NCBI GenBank assembly: GCA_016271365.2
Contig: CM057451.1
Coordinates: 366,751,501 to 366,815,500, forward strand
DNA: 64,000 nucleotides
Direction of reading: 5' to 3'
From: Neoceratodus forsteri
Taxonomy: Eukaryota > Chordata > Ceratodontiformes > Ceratodontidae
Position numbers and translations under genes: made by a program. Shown in pieces: positions 55,566 to 64,000 of the stretch (positions are counted from its first letter, which is position 1; each line of letters starts with the position of its first letter). The notes under the pieces are model-generated. The model did not search any database, was not told the DNA's origin, and worked only from the letters and a program-made list of their open reading frames with translations.

Positions 55566-56063
55566 TTCGGGTTGCTCACCCCAGATGCATCCCTCCTAGG
55601 CTGGGGGGCACACTTAGGGGAGCATACTGTTCACAGTACGTTCTCTGAACAGGAGTCTCTTCTTCACATCAATCTGCTGGCACTCAGAGCAGTCTTCCTA
55701 GCACTGCAGGCATTTGCCAGCATGCTTCAGGGAAAGGTAGTCCAAGTTAGAACAGACCACACAACCACAATGTACTACATCAACAAACAAGGAGGCACAA
55801 GGTCCACACATTTGTGCACAGAGGCCATGAAAATATGGACTTTGGCCTATTCTCTGGACATTGTGCTGTCAGCAGTTCACCTACCAGGAAAGGACAATGT
55901 GCTGGCAGATGCACTTAGCAGGATAAATCAGGACCATCTTGAATGGTCCCTGAACAAACAAGTACTGGAGGTAATGTTCAAAAGGTGGGGCACCCCAGAG
56001 ATAGAGCTCTTTGTTCCCCAGACAACTACCAGCTCCCAGAGTATTGCTGCAGACACCCACTGA
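55566..56063 (+). pseudogene. DIRS E8 RNase H
   Basis: The longest clean DIRS RNase H here: LTPDASLLGWGAHLGEH (first Asp), LLHINLLALRAVFLAL (Glu replaced by Ala in the usual NLLELRA position), VQVRTDHTTTMYYINKQGG (third acidic residue) and VHLPGKDNVLADALSR (fourth). The N...LLELxA Glu is normally catalytic, so the Ala change may itself be disabling. Confidence 0.8.
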
Positions 56064-56339
56064 GAGGTTCAGTACCACTGGATGCTCTGATTCTGGATTG
56101 GACAGGGAAGTTCTTGTATGCCTTCCCCCATTTCCTTGTTACTCAGAGTCCTGATCAAGCTCAGATACCAGCCAGCCACAGTGATACTCATTGCCGCAGA
56201 CTGGGCCAGGCAGCCATAGTACTCCCTGGTCCTGGCACTATCAGTAGCCAAGCCAGTCAGCCTCCCCAGGAGGCACAACTTACTGACTTCATCCCAGGGC
56301 AGAATCCTGCACCTGAACCTCCGGTATCTCAGGCTCAAG

Positions 56340-57391
56340 GCCTGGCTCTTGAGGACCTAGAGTATGCCAACCTGCATCTTTCAGAAGGCATTATGGAGGT
56401 CCTTAAGGTTTCTAGAAAACCCTCTACCAGGAAGATTTACACTTCCAAATAGAAGAGATTTTCTGTTTGGTGTCAGAATAAGAACTTGGACCATAACCAG
56501 GCAGGATTGCCTGTGGTCTTGGATTACCTAGTCCATCTTCATTTTCTGGGCTTAAGGCCCTTGACATTGAAGGTGCATCTAGGTGCAGTCTCTGCTTACC
56601 TGTCAGCAGGTAAAGCATCAGCTCTGGCCTCCAATGCAGTGTTTAGAAAGTTCTTTAAAGGGCTACTACATTTGTACCCTCCTCATAGAGCTCCTACTCC
56701 AGTGTGGGACTTGAACATTTGCATAGCACAGCTTATGCAACCTCTCTCTGAGCCCATGTCATCAGCTGATCTCAAGTATGTAACTTGGAAGACTGTGTTC
56801 TTAGTTGCCATTGCCTCTGCCAGAAGGATCAGTGAGATGCAGGCCTTGTCCATGGAGGCTGACTAAGTGGCTTTTCATAGGGACAAGGTGATCCTTAGGA
56901 GCAACAGTAAATTCCTTCCTAAGGTGGTTTCTGACTTTCACATTAACAAGTCCATCACACTACCAATCTTCTTTACTGACCATTCCTCCTCAGGTGAGCA
57001 TAGACTGCATAGCTTGGATGTCAAAAGAGCTATCAGCTACTACCTAGAGCATACAAAAAGTTAGAGGGGACAGGACCCAACTTTTTCTGACTTATGGAGA
57101 AATGGGGAAAGGTAAACCTGCCACTAAGAGATCCATAGCAAGGGAGATTGCGGCATGTATCCAATTCTGTTATGGTAAACTGGGCAAGCAGCCCCCTCAG
57201 GGCTTAGGACCCCTCCACCAGAGGGACAACTGCATCAGTAGCAGCTTCAAGAGACATCCCTTTGTTGGAAATCTGTAAAGCAGCTACCTGGAAAACAGTT
57301 CACACATTTACCAAGCATTACTGCCTGGATACCCAGGCCAGGAATCATGCCAGGTTTGGCACAGCAGTTTTGCAGAGCTTGTTTCCTAAAT
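56340..57391 (+). pseudogene. DIRS E8 tyrosine recombinase
   Basis: VLKVSRKPSTRKIYTSK then a stop at 56450. The frame 56486-56866 covers the core-binding domain and Arg I (VAIASARRISEMQAL). A stop at 56864 is followed by FHRDKVILRSNSKFLPKVVS (56867-57064). The last part shows the HxxR region near 57200-57215 in damaged form, LLEICKAATWKTVHTFTKHY (57265-57325; the final Tyr is the candidate nucleophile) and a stop at about 57390, right before the ICR. Confidence 0.8.
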
Positions 57392-57434
57392 AGGTCCTCT
57401 GCCCGCCACCAAAGGTACTGCTTGGGTAGTCTGC

Positions 57435-57525
57435 ACTTGTCAGAATACAGCAAGATTTCCTGGGGTTTGAAGAAAACATTATGTACCATAGTAATCTTGT
57501 TTCTTCTAAGAGAATCTTACTGTAT
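57435..57525 (+). repeat. E8 internal complementary region
   Basis: Joined complements of both E8 edges, meeting near GGTTTGAA/GAAAACATT. Confidence 0.85.
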
Positions 57526-57724
57526 TCTGAGCTCCCACCCTTCCTCCCCTGCTAGGACCTACAGGGCACTGCACACTGTCTTTGTAACTATTTTGGAAAC
57601 CTGTGGGTACCTATTAGTCTCTTGGGCATCTGTTGACTTGAGTCTTAGAGATGCCCCCAGTTATTTAAGAGGTTTTTACCCTAAGGGTATTTATGGTTAG
57701 TTAAAGCTTAGATTAGTTAATATT

Positions 57725-57948
57725 ATTAGCTTCCGCATGCTTTGTAAGAATCTGACAGTTGCAGGAAGTGCAACCAGGAACAGTGATTTGAAAACCGAGC
57801 TCGAGGCTAACATTCCACTATTAGCAATAGTTCTATTAACCATTTCAGCTCCGGGGCAGTCCTATGGTGAGACCATACTGCACTTGTCAGAATACAGTAA
57901 GATTCCCTTAGAAGAAACAAGATTACTATGGTAAGTAATGTTTTCTTC
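57725..57948 (+). repeat. Right ITR of E8
   Basis: Inverted match to 49278-49460; edge at AATGTTTTCTTC. Confidence 0.8.
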
Positions 57949-58019
57949 ACAGTTGCAGTGGGCATAGCCTTGCAGGCGTCTTGCGAGCACACTAGAGTAA
58001 AGGGAGCCTACGGACACTG

Positions 58020-58400
58020 CATGGACTTATAAATAGTGGAGGTGAGCGCAGTCACTGCACATCCACTGCACTGTTTTGTCTGCCTGAATCCAGCGGAACA
58101 CTGCACTGTGAGCGTGTCCAAGATGGCCACCGAATTCTCCCGCATGCACAGTGACTCCCAAGCGGCTCACACATGCACACTGAACTCCAGTAGCACAGTC
58201 TGCCGTGTCCAAGATGGCTGCTGGAGCCCAGTGCGCATGCGCAGGGAACTCAGGTGGCCATCTTGGACATGATGGAGTGTGCCATTGTGCCGCTGGAGTT
58301 CAGTGCACATGTGCGAGTCATCATGCAAGCGCAGAGAACTCTGGTGGCCATCTTGGACATGGCAGCCAGTGCCGTGTTCCACCGGCGACCTCGACTGCAG
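58020..58400. promoter_or_regulatory. Cluster of YY1-type and NRF1-type motifs in inverted repeats
   Basis: CCAAGATGGC occurs at 58119-58128 and 58209-58218, and its complement GCCATCTTGG at 58257-58266 and 58347-58356. A palindromic NRF1-type TGCGCATGCGCA lies at 58232-58243. Related GTGCACATGTGC-like words alternate between them. Motif matches are seen; any binding or promoter role is inferred. It may simply be a short palindromic repeat. Confidence 0.45.
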
Positions 58401-58849
58401 CAATACTGGCTCTGGCCAAAGCTTATTGTATGATCTGATCACTTCTGCAACTTGTTTTTCATGTGTTGCACTTTGCTTTGTAATGTTATTACTGTGTAAG
58501 CACTTCTGATTATTGTAACAGGGCTGACAGTGTATTTTGTCACTTATTTGTTTACTTTAACTCTGCTATATACCTAGTTGTAAAATCTCCTGGGTTGTAC
58601 TTTAAATAGGCACGTAATTGTATACCGGAAATACCTGGTTAACAAAAACTAAAAAAATATGTAAATGATGTGACTTGCAGGAAAGCAGCAGGAACAGATG
58701 AGCATCAAATACTGTAGCAGGGATCCTGTTTTCCTGCAATTGTTCTTAGTAATTAAAACAAAGAGAAAGATAAAACAGGAGCTATCTTTTTTTATTTTTT
58801 TTTATCATATATTTTCTACACCCATCACCTTGACTGGCCCCCATCTAAC
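58401..58849. other. Unassigned
   Basis: No gene or repeat family recognised; AT-rich. Presumed intron. Confidence 0.35.
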
Positions 58850-59285
58850 TGAGCCCTCCAGCCCCTGTCCCCGGAATTACCGGGCTTACCTTACGCATGT
58901 GGGGAGTCGGGTTGCCATCCTGCCACCTGTGATGTTTTCTACTCCAGTTTTCTTCCAAGGACCTTGGGAGTAGGTACGCATGCATGTGGAGGCACACATT
59001 AGTCCCACAGCCCCAGTAATGACCCTTTCCTCCTACCCCATTGGCTAGCACCTGGCTCCTCCCTAAACCTCGCTTTCCCCAGCCTCCACCATCGGCAGCC
59101 ATTAGCCAGGAGTTGCCACCCCACCTCCCCGGAGAGGAGAGCTTGCCTGTCGGCAGCTCCGCCCTCCCCCCGCCACCCGCTGCTGCCCTCTGATGGCCCA
59201 GGCTCATTCCCGAACCCGGGTCGCTGGCGTACCGTGAGGTTAGGCGTCCAGCGCCTTAGCCCTCAGTGCCACCGGGCTGGCCAAA
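58850..59285 (-). mobile_element. tRNA-headed SINE copy, well preserved head
   Basis: Minus strand from 59285: GGCCAGCCCGGTGGCACTGA, GGCGCTGGACGCCTAACC, then CGACCCGGGTTCGGGAATGA (B-box-like). The body matches the other copies (GCTCTCCTCTCCGGGGAGG). The lower boundary is approximate. Confidence 0.65.
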
Positions 59286-59657
59286 CAGGAGCTATCTTAA
59301 TTAGAAGTTGAATTCTATCTAAATACTAAGTTCAATTTTTTATTTTTATTTTTTGTGACATCAGAGGTTCTTCACAGAATATCTAGCACTGTTCATCAGT
59401 AGGATACATAGATAATACAGTGCACAAGCTTTCGTTGCCTTGCAAGCCCCATCCGCCACTGCTAATATAGTAATTATATGTATCGGTTCACATGCATGCA
59501 TATGTTTGTTTCTGACTTCAGAACAGCAGAAAAAACACAGCACCAACACTTCTGTAATATAATCTATATTTTACTCACATGTGTGTAGAAAAGAGTAAAA
59601 TACAGTGGCACCATACAAGGTGACAATAGCTCCCAAACACACAAACTGTCTGACTGG

Positions 59658-59682
59658 TTTCGAGCTGAAAGCACCTCCTCAG
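59658..59682 (-). ncRNA. Hammerhead-ribozyme-like core, left arm
   Basis: Minus strand CTGAGGA + short GTGCT/AGCTC stem with one mismatch + GAAA. An extra G follows CTGAGGA. No cleavage strand identified. Confidence 0.3.
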
Positions 59683-60375
59683 GGACTAATTTGATAATCA
59701 CAATCAATCATTTAAATAGAAAAACCTCTTAAAGTGACAGTACAGCACTTATACCACTAATATATATAATTGTGAGAAATAGATTTAGTATAATAATACA
59801 CCACCCATACACAATGAACAATTAAAACAATTCTAGTATAGTGCAAAAGACCTAAAGTGCAAAATAAATGTCCATAATCTAAATTTCAAAATGATAAATG
59901 GACTTATTGCTATTAGTTGAAGTACTACAATACTATACAAGTAATTTTTACTCTTAACAGGCAAAATAGAGTTGAAATAGAGTTGAAACTGCAGGTACAT
60001 TTGTATATACCAGGGCTGCTGAAGTAAATTCAACCTGAAAAAGGAACACATGGAAGGGTAAACAATATATATTATTGTCCAAACTATTTCATTATCTAAA
60101 ATATTTAGACCTTAAAAAGGTGCAATGTCAAAGTATCATGTACCTGCCGTTTCAACTCTATTTGCCTGTTGAGTAAAATTACATAACATGATAATGTGAC
60201 CAATAACAATAATTTATCGACACGAAATTTAGATATGGTTACGCCCAAATCTTACACTCATGGGGCCGTTGGCTGTGAGTGGTGTGCAAATCTGTTTCAC
60301 GATTATATGGTGGTGAGAACAATATCACTGAAGTGAGACTATTTAAATGATTGATTGTGATTATCAAATTAGTCC

Positions 60376-60397
60376 CTGAGGAAGCTTCGCAGCGAAA
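60376..60397 (+). ncRNA. Hammerhead-ribozyme-like core, right arm
   Basis: CTGAGGA, an extra A, GCT-TCGC-AGC stem-loop, then GAAAC. The GCT/AGC stem is kept in both arms although the loops differ. Confidence 0.3.
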
Positions 60398-60612
60398 CCG
60401 ATCAGACAGTTTGTGTGTTTGGGAGCTGTTTCACCTTGTATGGCGCCACTGTATTTTACTCTTTTCTACACGTGAGTAAAATATATATTATATTACAGAA
60501 GTGTTGATGCTGTGTTTTTCTGCTGTTCTGTTGTCTTTTTACACTGGCACAACAGAATCTGGAGCCGCTTTTCTTTAGAATCATTGTTTCTGACTTCACC
60601 CTTGTTCCCTAG

Positions 60613-60761
60613 GGGTCCTGAGGGTGTCAAAATCGAAAATGCCAATAGTGCTGTGGCTACAGTAACAGGACTGCAGAGCGGTGCATATGAATTCACTCTG
60701 ACCGTAAAAGATGAGAGGAACTTGCAGAGTCAGAAGTCGGTTAGCGTCATTGTTAAGGAAG
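60613..60761 (+). CDS. KIAA0319L: KIAA0319L-like exon (end of a PKD domain)
   Basis: KIAA0319-like proteins are type I membrane glycoproteins with a row of PKD (Ig-like) domains on the lumenal or outer side. The human protein traffics between surface and Golgi and is the main cellular receptor used by AAV. This 149-base exon follows a CCCTTGTTCCCTAG acceptor and ends at G|GTGAGT. It enters with one base completing a codon, encodes 49 residues and leaves one base (phase 1). Seen: VKIENANSAVATVTGL, then YEFTLTVKDERNLQSQ and SVIVKE, the last strands of a PKD domain. The VKDERNLQSQ wording fits KIAA0319L rather than KIAA0319. No frame damage. Confidence 0.85.
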
Positions 60762-61890
60762 GTGAGTGATATGGCCAGAGTTAACTGTATGAATGACATT
60801 TTCATATGTTTGTAGCATAGTTGATGCATTCTTTATGTTTCCCTTGACCTATGGTTTCAAAGGAAAGACAATGGTAACTAGTTTTCTCAGGAGCTCACTA
60901 TATCATGAAGTTAGCATTTTCCAGATATTCCGTCCACCCACCACTAATCACAAGAAGCTGCTGAAGAGTAAAATGGCTGTCGGCCTCTTTGAGAGGCAAG
61001 GACAGACATGAGAATCACTGCACTGAGGACCATAACAAATGTTAGATGAAAAAAGACCAGCGGACCATCCTATTTCTACCATCCAGACAACTGCAGCATT
61101 AAAGAGCACGTGTTGAGGCTGAGCTTGAAAAAACTGAATAAATAAAAGCCACAGGAAATGACTTACCTCTGTGGGAGTTCATTACTAATGTACCTGAATT
61201 TTGGTGATTAGCTGGTTTGAATGGGAAGGCATAATTTGGCTTCGTAGAGCTGGCCGCCTAATCCTTCCGCTTCCTGGTTCGAGTGCCCACCCCTGCATGC
61301 TGACATTCTGTGATGTCAGAGTCTGGGCACGCTGCATAGAAATCAGTGGGGTCTGTTTTTTTACTTGTATTCTTAGATGCATTACTGATCCGTTCAGTCA
61401 GAATCAAGGCCACCACTCAGCTAACAAGGGTCACACTACGAGGAGAAACTTGCAGCTTCCTTTATGGCAGCATCGATACTTCCAGACCACATCCTCTCAC
61501 TGTTGCTCCCACAGTGGATTGTGCTAGTTGTGAGGTGAACCTCTTTGTGGCACTGCCATGCTGATAAAGTTATGGGGCACTAAAGCAGCTAAGGGAGATG
61601 AATTGGGGTAAGACAGTTGCTGAAGGAGTCCTGGTGTGGCATGTCTGAATGGAGGATAGTATGTCTTTGGGAGAAACACACTTGCAACAGATCAGTAAGA
61701 TAAGCTGCTTAAATTGCTGTATATGTTGTTAGGGAGACTAATGCATTCAAATTTACATAAACCTACGTTGCACCTAAATTAGCAAAAACAAAATCAGTGA
61801 AAAGGTACAGGAATGCACACACAGTATGGAAATGATATTATAGTTTTGCTTGAAATCCACTGATCTGTTCTACCTCTGTCAATCATGTAG
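60762..61890 (+). other. Host-gene intron, phase 1, 1129 bp
   Basis: GTGAGT donor to an ATCATGTAG acceptor after a pyrimidine-biased tract. It contains the SINE-like segment at 61235-61330 and otherwise nothing recognised. Confidence 0.75.
61235..61330 (+). mobile_element. tRNA-derived SINE-like head
   Basis: GTAGAGCTGGCCGCCTAATC is followed by CTGGTTCGAGTGCCC, a good B-box match. It differs from the other SINE family here. A possible 3' part extends to about 61575 (GTGGCACTGCCATGCTGAT). Full extent uncertain. Confidence 0.4.
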
Positions 61891-62039
61891 AAATGAACAA
61901 ACCTCCAGTTGCAAAATTGCTGGGAATGTTGTCATCACTTTGCCCATCAACACAGCTGCACTAGACGGTCGAAATCTTCTGATGATAAAGGATTGTCAGC
62001 TATCTCTGGATTCGGGATGAAGGAAGTCCAGCAGCTGGG
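61891..62039 (+). CDS. KIAA0319L: KIAA0319L-like exon with three missing bases (next PKD domain)
   Basis: The leading two bases complete the phase-1 codon from 60761, and MNKPPVAK follows in frame. After 61912 the expected reading continues only if single bases are missing at the A run 61913-61916, at 61969 and near 61992. Between these points the reading matches the PKD start: VVITLPINTAALDG, a Ser/Asp-rich turn, then YLWIRDEGSPAAG. Three losses sum to one codon, so frame is restored at the end. Each is in a short homopolymer, which favours sequencing error over real decay. The donor appears to be the GC type: GGG|GCAAGT at 62040-62045. Confidence 0.85.
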
Positions 62040-63369
62040 GCAAGTATTTTTATTTTTGTTATTTAGTTGTTTGTAGAATCTGGTAGCCAGTCATGATTCC
62101 TTATTTCTGAACTTCCCTTTAACTCTTTGAGCATGCCTGCCATGCTAACTGCTTCTATATTCTGAAGAGTTATGCCCAGTTTGTAACGTATTATAAAATA
62201 AGCACTGAAATCGTGATTGGCTAGAAAGTCACCTGACTGTGCAGTGATGCAGTACTACCCACGATCATCCTGGTGTTTAGCCTCATCACAAATCAGTATG
62301 CAACCACAGAATTTTAAGAACATTTTTGGCAGTCAATTTTCTTACTGGATCATGCACCCTAAAACGTCATGGGACTAAAATTCCATTCACCACTCGTATC
62401 TTCCCTCTCCCTCACATATTCCCTTCTGTACCCACTCTGCCATCTGTTACAAAGCATTTTCCCTCAGTGTGGAACAGAAAATGTAACCAAATAAAAATTT
62501 TGATCTGAAAACAGTTCTTTTTGCTTACACTTGCCGTGTCACCTGACTCTGCCACAGCTCTCATTCTCTGTTAGCAGCAGTAGTACGCAAGTCACAGCTG
62601 TATTCAGGTAAGCCGGATACTTTAACCACTCAAACCGAACTCTGAGTAGGATTAAAAAGTAAAGTATGTGCCTCTTAGAGTAGTCATCTCTGTGTTTTCC
62701 TAGAATGACCGACTAATCGAGTACCTATATAAGTAGGCAGACAGGCAGGGGCATGCAGATTAATGGAGCTACCATGTCTGAGTGCATAGATACAGCTTCA
62801 CATTAAATAAAAAAAGGAAAATGCCTCTCTTTGCACTCATCAGAGTGCTTCGTCTTCCCTTGAGTGAGCGAGGGCGGCTTGACAAACCTTGCAGTGGGTG
62901 GGCAGATGAATGGTGCCACAGCATTAAAGTAAAGCAAGTAAACGATCCACCGGAAGACAGGAGTGAAGAAACACCCTGTCACTGTGCTCTCGGCCACTTT
63001 CAATGTCTGGCCTGATGGCATCCCAAACCTGTGCGAGTCTCTCTCTCTCACCGATCTTCCAGTCAGATGAAATGGAGCTATGACTAGATTACTAGAGACA
63101 CACCTTTCTATTATTGTACATTTATATTTATTTTCAAAACAAGAGCGGTTTGGGGAAGTCATTGGAACTACAAACAAAAAACTACAACTATGGAATTCAT
63201 CTTAGCTCAAATGTTGCAGCTCAAACTAGTAAATGAAATCTAGTCCCAGGTGGAAGGACTAGTTTAGCTAAAAACAACACAATTATTTAAGCTTTTAAGT
63301 GGTAACAAATGTGTATTTTGATATTTAAACTTATTTTAAAAATGAAAGGCCATTTTATAAAGACAGTAA
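62040..63369 (+). other. Next host-gene intron, unassigned
   Basis: Starts at the GCAAGT donor. No exon or recognised repeat seen. Confidence 0.5.
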
Positions 63370-63486
63370 GACATGGCTAGTTGTTGGTAGTACTGATATA
63401 CCTGCACATCCAAGGCTGAAGGCACGAGGCTGCACCACGCCCCTGGACCTGCGGGTATCTCAGAACTACCAACACCCAGCCATGTC
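63370..63486. repeat. Imperfect hairpin, foldback or RNA stem
   Basis: GACATGGCT (63370-63378) pairs with AGCCATGTC (63478-63486); inner pairs include TTGGTAGT with its complement near 63465-63472 and GGTCC/TGCA segments toward the loop. About 40-base arms with mismatches. Confidence 0.65.
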
Positions 63487-64000
63487 CTACAGCTTACTTC
63501 CCATCAGGGTGTATATTTATTTTCTCTATAAAATAAATGACTAACATAAACTCCATTTAGCAGAACAAACTAATTTGATTAATCATACAGTATATTGTAT
63601 GGTTGCATTGTCTTATTTCAGGGTTTTTCAAATGGTGAGGCCAAACCTGTTCCAAGGGAGGCTCAAGCAAGCCTTAAAAGTACTATATTTAAATGTCAAG
63701 TGTTGGATGTTTCGTGTGAAAGGATGCAGCAAAGTGAAAGCAAATAATGGCATGCGAATGTATGTACAAAATGGTTACCCGGAAAGACACGCTCAACAAA
63801 CACTTGTTTCCTGGTATAACATGGGGGAAATACAATTCTTGGAAACTGTGCAAAACAAAATTCAAAATAATGCAAATGAATAGGAACAAGGTAACAACTG
63901 ACCCATTATACTGGCTGAATTAAAGCGCACATACAAAGGCTAAGCAGAGATACTAGGAGCAAGAGCAGGAGAGCAAATGGTCCCGAGAAGGTGTTTATGA
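63487..64000. other. Unassigned
   Basis: One 102-codon frame (63575-63883) with no recognised motif. Presumed intron. Confidence 0.35.

Larger units (their letters stand above)
49278..57948 (+). mobile_element. DIRS retrotransposon E8, structurally complete, with nested LINE
   Basis: Both ITRs (49278-49460 and about 57725-57948), gag, RT, RNase H, recombinase and ICR (57435-57525) are present in order. The ICR reads as the complement of the left edge (TTCAAACCCCAGGAAATCTT) joined to the complement of the right edge (ATGGTAAGTAATGTTTTCTT C). Without the LINE at about 49711-52885 it is about 5.5 kb, a complete DIRS length. No target duplication, as expected. All genes carry frameshifts or stops. 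Confidence 0.85.
59521..60531. mobile_element. 1-kb element with about 190-bp inverted ends
   Basis: 59521-59725 and 60345-60531 are inverted copies (AGTAAAATACAGTGGC / GCCACTGTATTTTACT; AAATGATTGATTGTGATTAT and its complement). A second inner inverted pair lies near 59941-59998 and 60142-60186 (AGAGTTGAAAC region). No long frame. Each outer arm carries a hammerhead-like core. The element ends about 80 bases before the host exon's acceptor. Confidence 0.75.

Noticed and set aside
250..60612. Additional host exons upstream
   Set aside because: I looked for PKD-like exons with flanking splice sites between elements and saw none, but short exons could be missed by eye.
63575..63883. 102-codon open frame near the right end
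   Set aside because: No domain, no family resemblance, and no splice or promoter context; likely chance.
1..64000. CRISPR arrays, bacterial operons, rRNA genes or intact tRNA genes
   Set aside because: None seen; content is vertebrate-type intron and transposons, and tRNA-like parts belong to SINEs.

Overview
The window looks like intronic DNA from a vertebrate with a large, repeat-rich genome. The mix of DIRS elements, CR1/L3-type LINEs, LINE-tailed tRNA-SINEs and hAT copies suits an amphibian (caecilian or salamander) or possibly a lungfish; that assignment is an inference. Only two pieces of host coding sequence are visible, both on the + strand near the right end (60613-60761 and about 61891-62039). 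They are consecutive exons of a KIAA0319L-like gene encoding parts of adjacent PKD domains. Everything to the left is read as upstream intron filled with mobile DNA.

Layout. 250-8178: a DIRS element (E1, minus) with both inverted terminal repeats (ITRs), an internal complementary region (ICR) and a nearly intact tyrosine recombinase, itself hit by three insertions. 9255-14845: a CR1/L3-like LINE (plus) with ORF1 end, endonuclease, RT and 3' tail, followed by foldback and SINE copies. 15100-17460: a SINE and a DIRS fragment (E2) carrying a LINE tail. 18470-23785: a GA repeat, a hairpin, a tRNA-SINE with LINE tail, a 1.6-kb solo-LTR candidate with 4-bp target duplication, and a LINE 3' end. 24895-26859: a TA-flanked element with inverted ends, built from about seven tandem 290-bp units that are each palindromic. 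27120-27420: a 100-bp GC-rich tandem repeat with hairpins. 27885-31397: a LINE remnant, a decayed hAT transposase and a second copy of the first LINE. 31399-57948: a dense pile of DIRS elements: E6 (minus), E5, E7, E3 with E4 nested inside it, then E8 with a different LINE nested inside it. 58020-60531: a YY1/NRF1-type motif cluster, a SINE and a 1-kb inverted-repeat element ending about 80 bases before the host exon.

The DIRS elements share the order gag, RT, RNase H, tyrosine recombinase, ICR, right ITR. The ICR of E1, E4 and E8 reads as the joined reverse complements of the two outer edges, which let me set element ends and work out nesting. Two observations stand out. First, E4 and E5 carry gag but no RT, RNase H or recombinase between gag and the ICR, so they look like a gag-only non-autonomous DIRS family. 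Second, the gag N-termini of three different elements (E4, E7, E8) share a compact Cys/His module, C-x2-C-x4-H-x4-C-x2-C.

Almost all transposon frames are broken. The second host exon also lacks three single bases, each in a homopolymer run, which points to sequencing or assembly error at least there, so some transposon frameshifts may be artefacts as well.
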